Shown: piece after piece, positions 1-7,158 of the stretch
Layout of the letters: every line of letters begins with the position of its first letter
Numbering within the stretch: the stretch's first letter is position 1
Origin: Clostridiales bacterium
GTDB lineage: Bacteria; Bacillota; Clostridia; Christensenellales; Aristaeellaceae
NCBI GenBank assembly: GCA_004556395.1
Contig: SFHK01000052.1
Span: 1 to 26,730 of the forward strand
DNA length: 26,730 nucleotides
Reading direction: 5' to 3'
Position numbers and translations under genes: made by a program
The notes under the pieces: model-generated
What the model saw: only the letters and a program-made list of their open reading frames with translations
Told to the model about the DNA's origin: nothing
Databases searched by the model: none

Positions 1-1979
1 CGGTACGACTTTTCGCCGGTGGCCATGGTCTTTTCGCCCCTGAGCGCGAGCATCTGGTCGCGCAGCTTCGCGGCGGTCTCGAAGTCCAAGTCGGCGGCGG
101 CGGCGAGCATGCGCTCCTCCAGCCGCTCGATGGCCATGCGCTTTTCCTCGTCGTCCATGCCCTGCGAGCCGCCGTCCGCGTCCACGTCGCGCGCGACGCT
201 CATCAGCTCCTTCACCGCGGCGCGCACGGTCTCCGGATGGATGCCGTGCGCCTCGTTGAACGCCTGCTGAAGCGCGCGGCGGCGGTTCGTTTCGCTGATG
301 GCGCGGAACATGGAATCGGTAATCGTGTCCGCATACATGATCACGCGGCCGTCCACGTTGCGCGCCGCGCGGCCGATGGTCTGCACCAGCGACGTTTCGC
401 TGCGCAGAAAGCCCTCCTTGTCCGCGTCCAGAATGGCGACCAGCTTCACCTCCGGCAGATCCAGACCCTCGCGCAAAAGGTTGATGCCCACCAGCACGTC
501 GTATTCGCCCAGCCGCAGCGAACGCAGAAGCCGGATGCGCTCCAGCGTCTCCACGTCCGAATGCAGATATTCCACGCGCACGTTCATCTCGCGCAGGTAA
601 TTCGTAAGGCTCTCCGCCATGCGCTTGGTGAGCGTGGTCACCAGCGCACGGCCGCCGCTCTCGGCCACCCTGCGCACCTCGCCCAGCAGGTCGTCTACCT
701 GCCCCTCGGCGGGACGCACGATGACCTCCGGGTCGAGAAGGCCCGTGGGGCGGATGATCTGCTCCACCACGTTTTCGGCGCGCGAAAGCTCATAGGGCCC
801 CGGCGTGGCGGACACATAAATCGTCTGCCCGACGCGCTCCTCAAATTCAAAGAACTTCAGCGGGCGGTTGTCAAACGCGCTCGTCAGGCGGAAGCCGTAG
901 TCCACCAGCGCGCTCTTGCGCGCGTAGTCGCCGTTGTACATGGCGCGAATCTGCGGCACGGTGACGTGCGACTCGTCGATGAACACCAGAAAGTCCTTCG
1001 GGAAGTAGTCCAGCAGCGTGAACGGCGCGTCGCCGGGCCTGCGGCCGTCGAAGTAGCGCGAATAGTTTTCGATGCCGGAGCAATAGCCGATTTCGCGCAT
1101 CATCTCAATATCGTAGCGCGTGCGCTGCTCCAGCCGCTGCGCCTCCACCAGACGGTCGCCCGCGCGCAGCGCCTCCACCTGCTCGTTCAGGTCGCGCTCG
1201 ATGTTCTCAAGGCAGGCGTCCATCTTCTCGCGCGAGGTCACATAGTGCGACGCGGGATACAGAATCACGTGGCTTAAATGGCGAAGCGCCGCGCCGGTGG
1301 TGGTGTCCACCTCCGAAATGCGCTCGATCTCGTCGCCGAAAAACTCCACGCGCAGCGCCTTCTCAAATTCCGCCGCCGGGATGATCTCCACGATCTCCCC
1401 GCGCACGCGGAACGTGCCGCGCTCAAAATCAAAATCGTTGCGGGTGAACTGAATGTCGATCAGCCGCCGTAAAAGCTCGTCGCGGTCGATGATCTGCCCC
1501 TCGCGCAGCGAAACGGACAGCCCGCGGTATTCCTCCGGGTCGCCCATGCCGTAGATGCAGCTGACCGACGCGACGATGATCACGTCCCGCCGCTCGGACA
1601 GCCACGACGTGGCGCTGTGGCGCATGCGATCGATCTCCTGATTGATCGACGCGTCCTTCTCGATGAACGTGTCCGTCGAGGGAATGTACGCCTCCGGCTG
1701 GTAATAATCGTAATACGAAACGAAATAGCCCACGGCGCTGTCCGGGAAGAATTCGCGGAACTCGCCCGCCAGCTGCGCCGCCAGCGTCTTGTTGTGCGCG
1801 ATGACGAGCGTCGGGCGCTGAAGCCTTTCGATGATGTTCGCCATTGTGAACGTCTTGCCCGAGCCGGTCACGCCCAGAAGCACCTGATTTCGCTCGCCCT
1901 TCTGAACGCCCTCCACCAGCTTCTCAATCGCCTGCGGCTGATCGCCCCGCGGCTGATACGAACTTTTCAGGTGAAACAC
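1..1979 (-). CDS. uvrB: UvrABC system protein B (excinuclease subunit B), 3' end cut by window
   Basis: UvrB is the damage-verifying helicase-like subunit of nucleotide excision repair. It loads on DNA with UvrA and recruits the UvrC nuclease. The minus frame reads 659 codons from a GTG at 1979 to the window edge. Visible motifs: Walker A GVTGSGKT at residues 36-43, the beta-hairpin stretch YYDYYQPEAYIP, the Walker B-like FIDESHVT, SATPGPYE, QTIGRAARN, and a C-terminal UVR motif (AADLDFETAAKLRDQM) just before the edge. UvrB is usually about 660-670 residues, so only a few residues are missing. The GTG is the only possible start: an in-frame TAA lies at 1995-1997, and AAGAAGG sits at a normal distance upstream. 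Very certain. Confidence 0.98.
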   Translation of the reverse strand, partial: MFHLKSSYQPRGDQPQAIEKLVEGVQKGERNQVLLGVTGSGKTFTMANIIERLQRPTLVIAHNKTLAAQLAGEFREFFPDSAVGYFVSYYDYYQPEAYIPSTDTFIEKDASINQEIDRMRHSATSWLSERRDVIIVASVSCIYGMGDPEEYRGLSVSLREGQIIDRDELLRRLIDIQFTRNDFDFERGTFRVRGEIVEIIPAAEFEKALRVEFFGDEIERISEVDTTTGAALRHLSHVILYPASHYVTSREKMDACLENIERDLNEQVEALRAGDRLVEAQRLEQRTRYDIEMMREIGYCSGIENYSRYFDGRRPGDAPFTLLDYFPKDFLVFIDESHVTVPQIRAMYNGDYARKSALVDYGFRLTSAFDNRPLKFFEFEERVGQTIYVSATPGPYELSRAENVVEQIIRPTGLLDPEVIVRPAEGQVDDLLGEVRRVAESGGRALVTTLTKRMAESLTNYLREMNVRVEYLHSDVETLERIRLLRSLRLGEYDVLVGINLLREGLDLPEVKLVAILDADKEGFLRSETSLVQTIGRAARNVDGRVIMYADTITDSMFRAISETNRRRALQQAFNEAHGIHPETVRAAVKELMSVARDVDADGGSQGMDDEEKRMAIERLEERMLAAAADLDFETAAKLRDQMLALRGEKTMATGEKSY

Positions 1980-2010
1980 GCGCGCACCTTCTTCTTATTT
2001 TGGTTTTCCT

Positions 2011-2039
2011 ATTATAGCACAGTTTCACCCGCTTCACGG
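2011..2039 (-). promoter_or_regulatory. uvrB promoter, extended -10 type
   Basis: On the minus strand a perfect TATAAT lies at 2016-2011, preceded by TGC, giving the extended -10 form TGnTATAAT. No good -35 is seen (about 2033-2039 reads CGTGAA/CCGTGA), which is common for extended -10 promoters. The predicted leader to the GTG is about 25-30 nt. Confidence 0.65.
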
Positions 2040-2054
2040 CGTCCGGAAAAAACT

Positions 2055-2068
2055 TAAACATATGTTCG
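2055..2068. promoter_or_regulatory. LexA (SOS) operator candidate
   Basis: Read on the uvrB strand the site is CGAACATATGTTTA. It matches the Bacillus LexA box CGAACRNRYGTTYC at all specified positions but the last. It lies about 55 bp upstream of the predicted uvrB start point. uvrB is a known SOS gene in Bacillus, so position and target agree. It is also 20 bp upstream of the -35 proposed for the divergent SH3 gene. Confidence 0.65.
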
Positions 2069-2087
2069 ATTTCGCAATTACCATATA

Positions 2088-2116
2088 TTGGCATAATATT
2101 TCAGGAACCATAAGAT
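2088..2116 (+). promoter_or_regulatory. Putative promoter of the SH3b-repeat gene
   Basis: TTGGCA (2088-2093), 17-bp spacer, TAAGAT (2111-2116). The -35 matches 5 of 6 and the -10 matches 4 of 6 to the sigma-A consensus. The leader to the ATG at 2161 is about 38 nt. Confidence 0.45.
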
Positions 2117-2160
2117 AAGCGGCCGCGTCGAATCTATGCATCCCGAAAGGAGGGGTTTTC

Positions 2161-2832
2161 ATGAAAAGGATGGTTCTGGTTTCTCTGGTTCTGGCACTTC
2201 TGATGGCGGTTTTCTGCCCGGCGCTGGCCGAAACGGTCAAAACGCCCGCGAGCGACGGCAGCATGAACGTGCGCAGGGGCCCCGGCGTGGGCTACGAGGT
2301 CGTCACGTGGGTGAAAAACGGCCAGAAGGTGACCGTGCTCGAAAGCGGCAAAAGCTGGACGAAGATCAAGGTGGACAAGAATGGCAAGGTCGGCTACATA
2401 AAGACCTCCGCCCTGTCCTCTGACTCCGCCGCGCCCGCCCCCGCCGATAAGTCCCACACGCTGGGCGCCGTCGCCACCAAGTACGCGGCCTCCAATGTGA
2501 ACGTGCGTAAGGGCCCCGGCACCAGGTACGAAGCGCTGTTCTCCATTTCCCGCAACGCCAAGCTGGAAATTCTGGGCGAAGAGGGCAACTGGTTCCTCGT
2601 GCGCACCGAAAACGGCAAGACCGGCTATATCAGCAAGAACTACGTCTCCGGCGGGATCCGTAAATCCACCACCGCCAACGTCCACCTGCGCGCCGACGCC
2701 TCCTCCAAGAGCGCGTCCCTGACCGTTCTCTCCAGGGGCACCAAGGTTACCGCCACCTCCGTGACCGGTAACTGGACAAAGATCCTGCTCAACGGCCAGA
2801 TCGGCTACGTCTATAGCAAATATCTCAAGTAA
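2161..2832 (+). CDS. Secreted protein with three bacterial SH3 (SH3b) repeats
   Basis: A 223-residue secreted protein. Residues 1-24 form a signal peptide: a basic start (MKRM), a hydrophobic core and a PALA-E cleavage site. Three SH3b repeats follow, at about 32-84, 107-163 and 170-223. Each carries the typical N(V/M)R.GPG..YE or NVHLR signature, a central (G)..V.V/L..... W.K block and a closing G(Y)(I/V)....L. SH3b domains bind cell-wall peptides, so a wall-associated role is likely, but no catalytic domain is present. The start has a strong site (AAAGGAGG) and the gene is flanked by its own promoter and terminator, so it is monocistronic. The middle linker is Ala/Pro-rich. The exact function is unknown. 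Confidence 0.9.
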   Translation: MKRMVLVSLVLALLMAVFCPALAETVKTPASDGSMNVRRGPGVGYEVVTWVKNGQKVTVLESGKSWTKIKVDKNGKVGYIKTSALSSDSAAPAPADKSHTLGAVATKYAASNVNVRKGPGTRYEALFSISRNAKLEILGEEGNWFLVRTENGKTGYISKNYVSGGIRKSTTANVHLRADASSKSASLTVLSRGTKVTATSVTGNWTKILLNGQIGYVYSKYLK

Positions 2833-2858
2833 TCACAAATCATCGGGATGCATCATTC

Positions 2859-2892
2859 GCGGCGGAGGACCCTTCCTCCGCCGCTCATTTTT
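2859..2892 (+). terminator. Rho-independent terminator of the SH3b gene
   Basis: A perfect 10-bp stem GCGGCGGAGG / CCTCCGCCGC (2859-2868 with 2875-2884) with loop ACCCTT, followed by TCATTTTTC. Confidence 0.85.
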
Positions 2893-3265
2893 CGTCTCCC
2901 TCCGCGGAGAGCGCGACGCAGCCCTCCATCCCGCTGATCAATCCCGCCAACCACAAGGGCGGGGTTTTGTTGTAAGGAAAAGCAGGAAGGTCTGAATGAC
3001 GGCAGCCAGGAAGCCTTGCCTGTGCATGTTGTGAATACCGGGCATGCGAGTAAAGCGCAATCGCTTCTTTGCGGCGATTATCAGGGCGTCTGCCGGACGG
3101 GTCTTTCCGCCATCCGTCTTGTTGCCCTCTCGTCATAGGAGTCTGTCCGTGGATGGAGAGCCTTTGGGGAGATGTGAAAGAGGAGGGATTTCGAGGGTTA
3201 TTTGGCGGAGGGTGGCATGTTTCGGGGGATATGGCATATGCTTCTTCCCGCGAAGGGGTGAGGGA
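2893..3265. other. Intergenic region with a second weak terminator-like hairpin
   Basis: About 370 bp with no credible gene. CCCGCC (2943-2948) pairs with GGCGGG (2958-2963) and is followed by GTTTTGTTG, which looks like a weak terminator. The rest shows no clear promoter. spoIID is expected to have a sigma-E promoter here, but no convincing ATA/CATACA pair was found by eye. Confidence 0.4.
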
Positions 3266-4246
3266 ATGAGAAAGGCGATTTGCACGGGGGCTTCGTTTGT
3301 GGCGCTTTTGGTGCTCTGCGCGTGCTTTTTTCCGGCGCAGACGGGCGGCGCGGGGGAGAAGGTCGCGGAGGAGAGCGGGGCGTATGTGGCGGTGTATGAC
3401 GTTTCCGCAGAGCGGTTGGAGCGGGTGGCGCTGGAGGAGTATGTGGGCGGCGTGGTCGCGGCAGAGATGCCTTCGGAGTATCACGAGGAAGCGCTCAAGG
3501 CGCAGGCGGTTGCGGCGCGGACGTTTGCGTTATTCAAGTCGCCCGCGAACGGGGGCGGCGGGTGCGTGCGGCATCCGGGGGCGGATGTTTGCTCGTCGGC
3601 TTCGTGCTGTCAGGGGTATCTGACGGAGGCGCGGGCGCGGGAGCGGCTGGGCGAGCGCGCGGAAGCGGCGATGGCGGCGGGGCGGCGCGCGGCGGAGTCG
3701 ACGGCCGGGGAGGTATTGATGTTCCGCGGGCATCTGATTCGCGCGCTGTATCACGCCTGCGCCGGAGGGCACACGGAGAACGCCGAGAACGTGTATTCCT
3801 CGGCCATTGCGTACCTGCGGGGCGTGTCTTCGCCGGGCGAGGAGGAATATCCGCAATATTCGTACACGACGGAGATTCCGATGGCGGCGATTCAGGAGGC
3901 GCTGGCGGACCGGGAGGATGTGCTTCTGCTGGACGAGCTGGCACCGGAGGATCAGCTGGAGGTGATCGAGCGCAGCGAGACGGGGCGTGTCACGCGGATT
4001 CGCGTGGGGCTTACGGCGCTGACGGGGACGGAGTTCCGGCGTGCGCTGGGGCTGCGGTCGACAAATTTCGAGATGGAGTTCTCGGGGAAGACGGTGATTT
4101 TCAGGACGATCGGCTATGGGCACGGCGTGGGGATGAGCCAGACCGGCGCGGACGCGATGGCGGCGCGCGGGGCGGGGTATGAGGAGATTCTTGCGTGGTA
4201 TTATACCGGCGCGGAGCTGAAGGTTCCGGCGGGGGTGGCTGTATGA
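3266..4246 (+). CDS. spoIID: Stage II sporulation protein D (SpoIID), lytic transglycosylase
   Basis: SpoIID is a membrane-anchored lytic transglycosylase that, with SpoIIP and SpoIIM, degrades septal peptidoglycan during engulfment. The 326-residue protein starts at the ATG at 3266 (AAGGGGTGAGGGA just upstream). An N-terminal hydrophobic segment (about 8-24) matches the anchor. Family motifs: EEYVGGVVAAEMP with the catalytic Glu, EALKAQAVAARTFAL, a cysteine pair in GADVCSSASCCQGY corresponding to the zinc/structural cysteines, and the C-terminal GYGHGVGMSQTGADAMA...ILAWYYTGAEL. An upstream in-frame ATG at 3044 would add 74 residues without homology or a hydrophobic start, so it was not used. 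Its last 226 bp are repeated downstream (4511-4736). Confidence 0.95.
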   Translation: MRKAICTGASFVALLVLCACFFPAQTGGAGEKVAEESGAYVAVYDVSAERLERVALEEYVGGVVAAEMPSEYHEEALKAQAVAARTFALFKSPANGGGGCVRHPGADVCSSASCCQGYLTEARARERLGERAEAAMAAGRRAAESTAGEVLMFRGHLIRALYHACAGGHTENAENVYSSAIAYLRGVSSPGEEEYPQYSYTTEIPMAAIQEALADREDVLLLDELAPEDQLEVIERSETGRVTRIRVGLTALTGTEFRRALGLRSTNFEMEFSGKTVIFRTIGYGHGVGMSQTGADAMAARGAGYEEILAWYYTGAELKVPAGVAV

Positions 4247-4264
4247 GGGCGCACGCATGAAATT

Positions 4265-4302
4265 TTCGGCAGGAGCGCATGGAAGAGAGCGCTCCTGCCG
4301 AA
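4265..4302 (+). terminator. spoIID 3' hairpin, first copy of a three-copy repeat
   Basis: A perfect 14-bp inverted repeat TTCGGCAGGAGCGC / GCGCTCCTGCCGAA with a 10-nt loop, 18 bp after the spoIID stop. No T-run follows (AGGCTTTAG), so termination is only likely. Related hairpins recur at 4425-4448 and 4778-4818. Confidence 0.6.
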
Positions 4303-4304
4303 GG

Positions 4305-4427
4305 CTTTAGAGGAGATTGAGCGCGGCGAAAAGGGCGTGTCACGCGGATTCGCGTGGGGGCGCTGACGGGGATGGAGTTCCGGCGGGCGCTGGGGCTGCG
4401 GTCGATGAATTTTGAGATGGAGTTTTC
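4305..4427 (+). pseudogene. Decayed partial copy of the spoIID 3' region (copy B)
   Basis: From about 4310 the sequence follows spoIID from about 3963, with a net loss of a few bases before CGCTGACGGGGA. It then matches 4021-4083 at offset 344 with scattered substitutions. It stops being spoIID-like at the GAGTTTTCGG block, where it switches into the downstream hairpin sequence. It has no start or ribosome site and cannot encode a full domain. Confidence 0.8.
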
Positions 4428-4448
4428 GGCGGGAGCGCTCCTGCCGAA
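4425..4448. repeat. Second copy of the spoIID hairpin, loop deleted
   Basis: TTCGGCGGGAGC directly followed by GCTCCTGCCGAA, a 24-nt palindrome with one G:T pair. Relative to 4265-4302 the loop and part of the arms are gone. The following 20 bases (AGGCTTTAGAGGAGATTGAG) are identical to those after the first hairpin. Confidence 0.8.
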
Positions 4449-4456
4449 GGCTTTAG

Positions 4457-4736
4457 AGGAGATTGAGCACGGCGAAACGGGCGTGTCACGCGGATTCGCG
4501 TGGGGGCGCTGACGGGGACGGAGTTCCGGCGTGCGCTGGGGCTGCGGTCGACAAATTTCGAGATGGAGTTTTCCGGGAAGACGGTGATTTTCAGGACGAT
4601 CGGCTACGGGCACGGCGTGGGGATGAGCCAGACCGGCGCGGACGCGATGGCGGCGCGCGGGGCGGGGTATGATGAAATTCTTGCGTGGTATTATACCGGC
4701 GCGGAGCTGAAGGTTCCGGCGGGGGTGGCTGTGTGA
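4457..4736 (+). pseudogene. Partial copy of the spoIID 3' end (copy C)
   Basis: Positions 4511-4736 align base for base with spoIID 4021-4246 (offset 490), including the stop codon, with only a few substitutions. The encoded C-terminal block (GHGVGMSQTGADAMA) is intact, with one visible Glu-to-Asp change. Homology extends left to about 4460 with a 5-base loss. The open frame could start at GTG 4500 and give 78 residues. It lacks the catalytic half, a signal sequence and a ribosome site, so it is called a pseudogene fragment. Confidence 0.85.
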
Positions 4737-4777
4737 GGACACGCGGGTAGGATGGTTTTATCGTGGAGATGGAGTTT

Positions 4778-4818
4778 CCGGCAGGAGCGCATGCGGGAGG
4801 GGTATGCGCCCCTGCCGG
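4778..4818. repeat. Third copy of the spoIID-type hairpin
   Basis: CCGGCAGGAGCGCAT pairs with ATGCGCCCCTGCCGG (one mismatch) around an 11-nt loop. It is preceded by GAGATGGAGTTT, as in copy B, and followed by GTTTTAGAGGA. It follows copy C as the first hairpin follows spoIID. Confidence 0.75.
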
Positions 4819-4903
4819 ATGTTTTAGAGGAAAATGCGGGTTCACGTGGGGCCTACGAGGGAAAGAAACTTCCGCGCGGCCGTTTGTCGGCGCGAAACCG
4901 GGC

Positions 4904-4932
4904 TTTGCAACGGGGCGGCGGTGTGTTATAAT
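4904..4932 (+). promoter_or_regulatory. Promoter of the radical SAM gene
   Basis: TTTGCA (4904-4909), 17-bp spacer, perfect TATAAT (4927-4932). The leader to ATG 4968 is about 30 nt. Confidence 0.7.
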
Positions 4933-4967
4933 GAGGGAAAGCGTTTACGAAAGAGGAGCGGTGAAGG

Positions 4968-6092
4968 ATGAAGATTTCAAAGGCCGACGCCCGCACGTGG
5001 TTTGAGTTTTTTGCGTCTCTGCCGGAGTATGAGGAGCTTTCTCCGCGGCAGGAGGAAATCGTCTGGGCGGCGCTCAGGCAGATTGAGGAGGCCGTGGAGG
5101 CGGAGCAGCGCCGTCTGATCGGGGAGATTCCCGGCGTGGACTCGCTGGACGGGCGCACGCTGTTTGTGGGCCCGAAAGAGAGGTTTTCGGCGGGCTGCCG
5201 CTCGTGTCTGATGGGCACGGGGCTGAGCGCCATTCGCAAGACGAACCGCTGCAACGTGCAATGCCGGTTCTGCTACAACTACGGCGAGCTGGACTGTCAG
5301 CCGCCCATCGGCGAGGGCATGTGGGAAATCGGCGGCGCGAAGTATGCCGAGGAGGACATTCCGCTGCTTCTGCGCGCGTCCAACCGACCGACCGGCGTTT
5401 CATATGTGTATCTGGAGCCGTTCATGGAGATCGAGAAGTATTACGGCGTCATCCGGATTTTCCGGGACGCGGGCATCCATCAGCATCTGTACACAAACGG
5501 CACGCTGGCCACGGAGGAAAACCTGCGCGCGCTGGGCGAGGCGGGGCTGGACGAGCTTCGGTTCAATCTGGGCGCGTCGGGCACGGCCGACCGCGTGATT
5601 GAGAATATTCGCGCGGCGAAGAAGTATATCCCCACGGTGGGCATCGAAACGCCGATGACGCCGGAGTATTTCGCGGCGTTCCACAAAAAGAAGGCGGCGA
5701 TTCTGGACACCGGCGTGGACTTCATGAACTGCGCCGAGCTGCACCTGAACCCCAACAATCTGGGGAATTATCTGGGCGAGAACCTGTATATGACGCGCCA
5801 CGGCTATCTTTCGCCGGTGTTCAGCCGAAGGCTCACGCTGAAGCTGATGCGCGAGGCGGCGGAGGAGCGCTGGCCGGCGCTGGTGCACGACTGCTGCAAC
5901 ATGACCAAGTTTGCCCGCGACATCAACCTGCGCGCCAGGGAGGGCGGCTGGTTCGGCGCGACGAGCTACGGCATGGAGTTCCCGCGGCTGCCGTATGAGG
6001 CGTTTTTGCCCATCCTGAACGATCCGGAATTCCATTTTCTGAAGGAGGAGCCGCTGCCGGAGGGCTACCGGCCGGGAGACCTGACGTTCTGA
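4968..6092 (+). CDS. Radical SAM protein of unknown function
   Basis: A 374-residue protein whose cluster motif CNVQCRFC (C95, C99, C102) fits the CxxxCxxC of radical SAM enzymes, which bind a 4Fe-4S cluster and cleave S-adenosylmethionine. A further pair, CRSC (C77, C80), precedes it, and C110 and a late HDCC follow, so a second cluster or metal site is possible. LYTNGTLATEENLRAL and LDELRFNLGAS resemble the strands of the radical SAM barrel in the PflA-like group (compare COG2108, uncharacterised proteins related to pyruvate formate-lyase activase). The start has GAGGAGCGGTGAAGG upstream and its own promoter. No partner protein or peptide substrate lies next to it, so its substrate is unknown. 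Confidence 0.88.
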   Translation: MKISKADARTWFEFFASLPEYEELSPRQEEIVWAALRQIEEAVEAEQRRLIGEIPGVDSLDGRTLFVGPKERFSAGCRSCLMGTGLSAIRKTNRCNVQCRFCYNYGELDCQPPIGEGMWEIGGAKYAEEDIPLLLRASNRPTGVSYVYLEPFMEIEKYYGVIRIFRDAGIHQHLYTNGTLATEENLRALGEAGLDELRFNLGASGTADRVIENIRAAKKYIPTVGIETPMTPEYFAAFHKKKAAILDTGVDFMNCAELHLNPNNLGNYLGENLYMTRHGYLSPVFSRRLTLKLMREAAEERWPALVHDCCNMTKFARDINLRAREGGWFGATSYGMEFPRLPYEAFLPILNDPEFHFLKEEPLPEGYRPGDLTF

Positions 6093-6117
6093 CGAAGGTT
6101 AAGTTTTGAAATTCCTG

Positions 6118-6148
6118 TTGACCCTGACGCTGCGGAATGCCTTATCCT
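6118..6148 (+). promoter_or_regulatory. MerR-type promoter/operator with 19-bp spacer
   Basis: TTGACC (6118-6123) and TATCCT (6143-6148) are 19 bp apart, the over-long spacing typical of promoters activated by MerR-family proteins. The spacer starts CTGACGCTGCG, which resembles a MerR-family half site. The right half is degenerate. It lies just upstream of the MerR gene, suggesting self-activation. Confidence 0.65.
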
Positions 6149-6176
6149 TACGCCTGCGCGAAGGGAGGATGCGAGC

Positions 6177-6905
6177 ATGAAGACCGTGAAGGAAGTGAGC
6201 GAGCTGACCGGCGTCAGCGTTCGCGCGCTGCACCACTACGACGCCATCGGGCTGCTGCGTCCCACGCGGGTGACGGAGGCGGGCTACCGCCTGTATGACG
6301 GCGAGGCACTGAAGCGGCTTTGGACGATTCTTCTCTTCCGGGAGCTGGATTTTCCGCTGGCGGCGATCCGGGCGATTCTGGATAACCCGGCGACCGACCG
6401 CGAAAACGTGCTGAATGCGCAGATTGAGCTTCTGGAAATGCGCAGAAACCGGCTGGACGGCGTGATCCGTCTGGCGAAAAACGTCAGGGACAGGGGAGGG
6501 GAAGCCATGAGCTTTCAGGCATTTGACAGGGAAAAACAGAAGGAGTACGCCCGCCGCGCAAAGGAAACGTGGGGCGGCACCGAGGCTTATCGCGAATTTG
6601 AGAAAAAGGACGCGGGCCGCGCGCCGGAGGAAAAGGAAGAAGTGAACGAGGGATTGATGCGCATCTTCCGCGAATTCGGCGGCCTGCTGGCGCTCGACCC
6701 GGCTGACGCGCCCGTGCAGGCGCAGGTGAAGGCACTGAAGGACTACATTACGAAGCATTTCTACGACTGTAAGCCGGAAATTCTCGCCGGGCTCGGGCAG
6801 ATGTACGCCGCGGGCGGCGAGATGACGCAGAATATCGACGCCGCGGGCGGGAAAGGCACCGCCGAGTTTGCAGGAAGAGCCATTGAGATTTTCGTGAAAC
6901 ACTGA
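6177..6905 (+). CDS. MerR-family transcription regulator with TipAS drug-binding domain
   Basis: A 242-residue regulator. Residues 1-70 form the MerR winged helix-turn-helix, with the signature VRALHHYDAIGLLRPTR and GYRLYD. Residues 75-110 fit the dimerisation helix. Residues 120-240 fit the TipAS domain, a helical pocket that binds thiopeptide-like drugs in TipA and Mta-like activators; visible blocks are ETWGGTEAY and LKDYITKHFYDC. The start is set by GGGAGG 10 bases upstream. The 19-bp-spacer promoter in front of it suggests that it activates its own gene when bound to a ligand. No efflux pump lies beside it. The ligand is not known. Confidence 0.92.
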   Translation: MKTVKEVSELTGVSVRALHHYDAIGLLRPTRVTEAGYRLYDGEALKRLWTILLFRELDFPLAAIRAILDNPATDRENVLNAQIELLEMRRNRLDGVIRLAKNVRDRGGEAMSFQAFDREKQKEYARRAKETWGGTEAYREFEKKDAGRAPEEKEEVNEGLMRIFREFGGLLALDPADAPVQAQVKALKDYITKHFYDCKPEILAGLGQMYAAGGEMTQNIDAAGGKGTAEFAGRAIEIFVKH

Positions 6906-6908
6906 AGC

Positions 6909-6949
6909 AAACCTTCTTCCGTTTCGGTTTTCAAAATGGAAGAAGGTTT
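6909..6949 (+). terminator. Terminator-like hairpin after the merR gene
   Basis: A perfect 12-bp inverted repeat AAACCTTCTTCC (6909-6920) / GGAAGAAGGTTT (6938-6949), followed by CTTATGTTTT. The loop is 17 nt. It begins right after the stop codon. Confidence 0.6.
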
Positions 6950-7140
6950 CTTATGTTTTGGGGCGAAGGTCTTATGTTATTCTTCATTTTTGCCAATAAC
7001 ATAAGAAAAAACGGAAGATTGATTTACACTTTTAAGGCTCAAGGGGCGAAATGTCTTATGTTATTCAAATAACGTAAGAAAATGTCGGGAAATGTCTTAT
7101 GTTTTGTCTTTACTTTTTACGGATTCCGTGATACCATAAG
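6950..7140. repeat. Array of CTTATGTT inverted repeats, likely operators
   Basis: CTTATGTT occurs at 6950, 6971, 7055 and 7096. Inverse CATAAG or CGTAAG occurs at 7000-7005, 7073-7078 and 7135-7140. The pairs are: CTTATGTTATT / AATAACATAAG (6971-6981 with 6995-7005, perfect 11 bp), CTTATGTTATT / AATAACGTAAG (7055-7065 with 7068-7078, one G:T), and CTTATG / CATAAG (7096 with 7140). The stretch is AT-rich in contrast to its GC-rich neighbours. The last half-site overlaps the -10 of the gene that follows. Confidence 0.7.
7109..7137 (+). promoter_or_regulatory. Putative promoter of the AlbA_2/ATPase gene
   Basis: TTTACT (7109-7114), 17-bp spacer, TACCAT (7132-7137); each box matches 4 of 6. The CATAAG half-site at 7135-7140 overlaps the -10, a position that fits repression. 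Confidence 0.45.
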
Positions 7141-7158
7141 AGCGTGGAGGGATGCCGT

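Noticed and set aside
237..1277. Plus-strand open frame of 346 codons
   Set aside because: Lies antisense to uvrB and has His/Ala/Arg-rich composition typical of a shadow frame in GC-rich DNA.
2885..3484. Minus-strand open frame of 199 codons overlapping the spoIID 5' end
   Set aside because: No family features, Arg/His/Pro-rich, overlaps spoIID, and no ribosome site.
4500..4736. 78-codon frame as a real small gene
   Set aside because: It is the copied C-terminus of SpoIID without catalytic residues, start signals or ribosome site.
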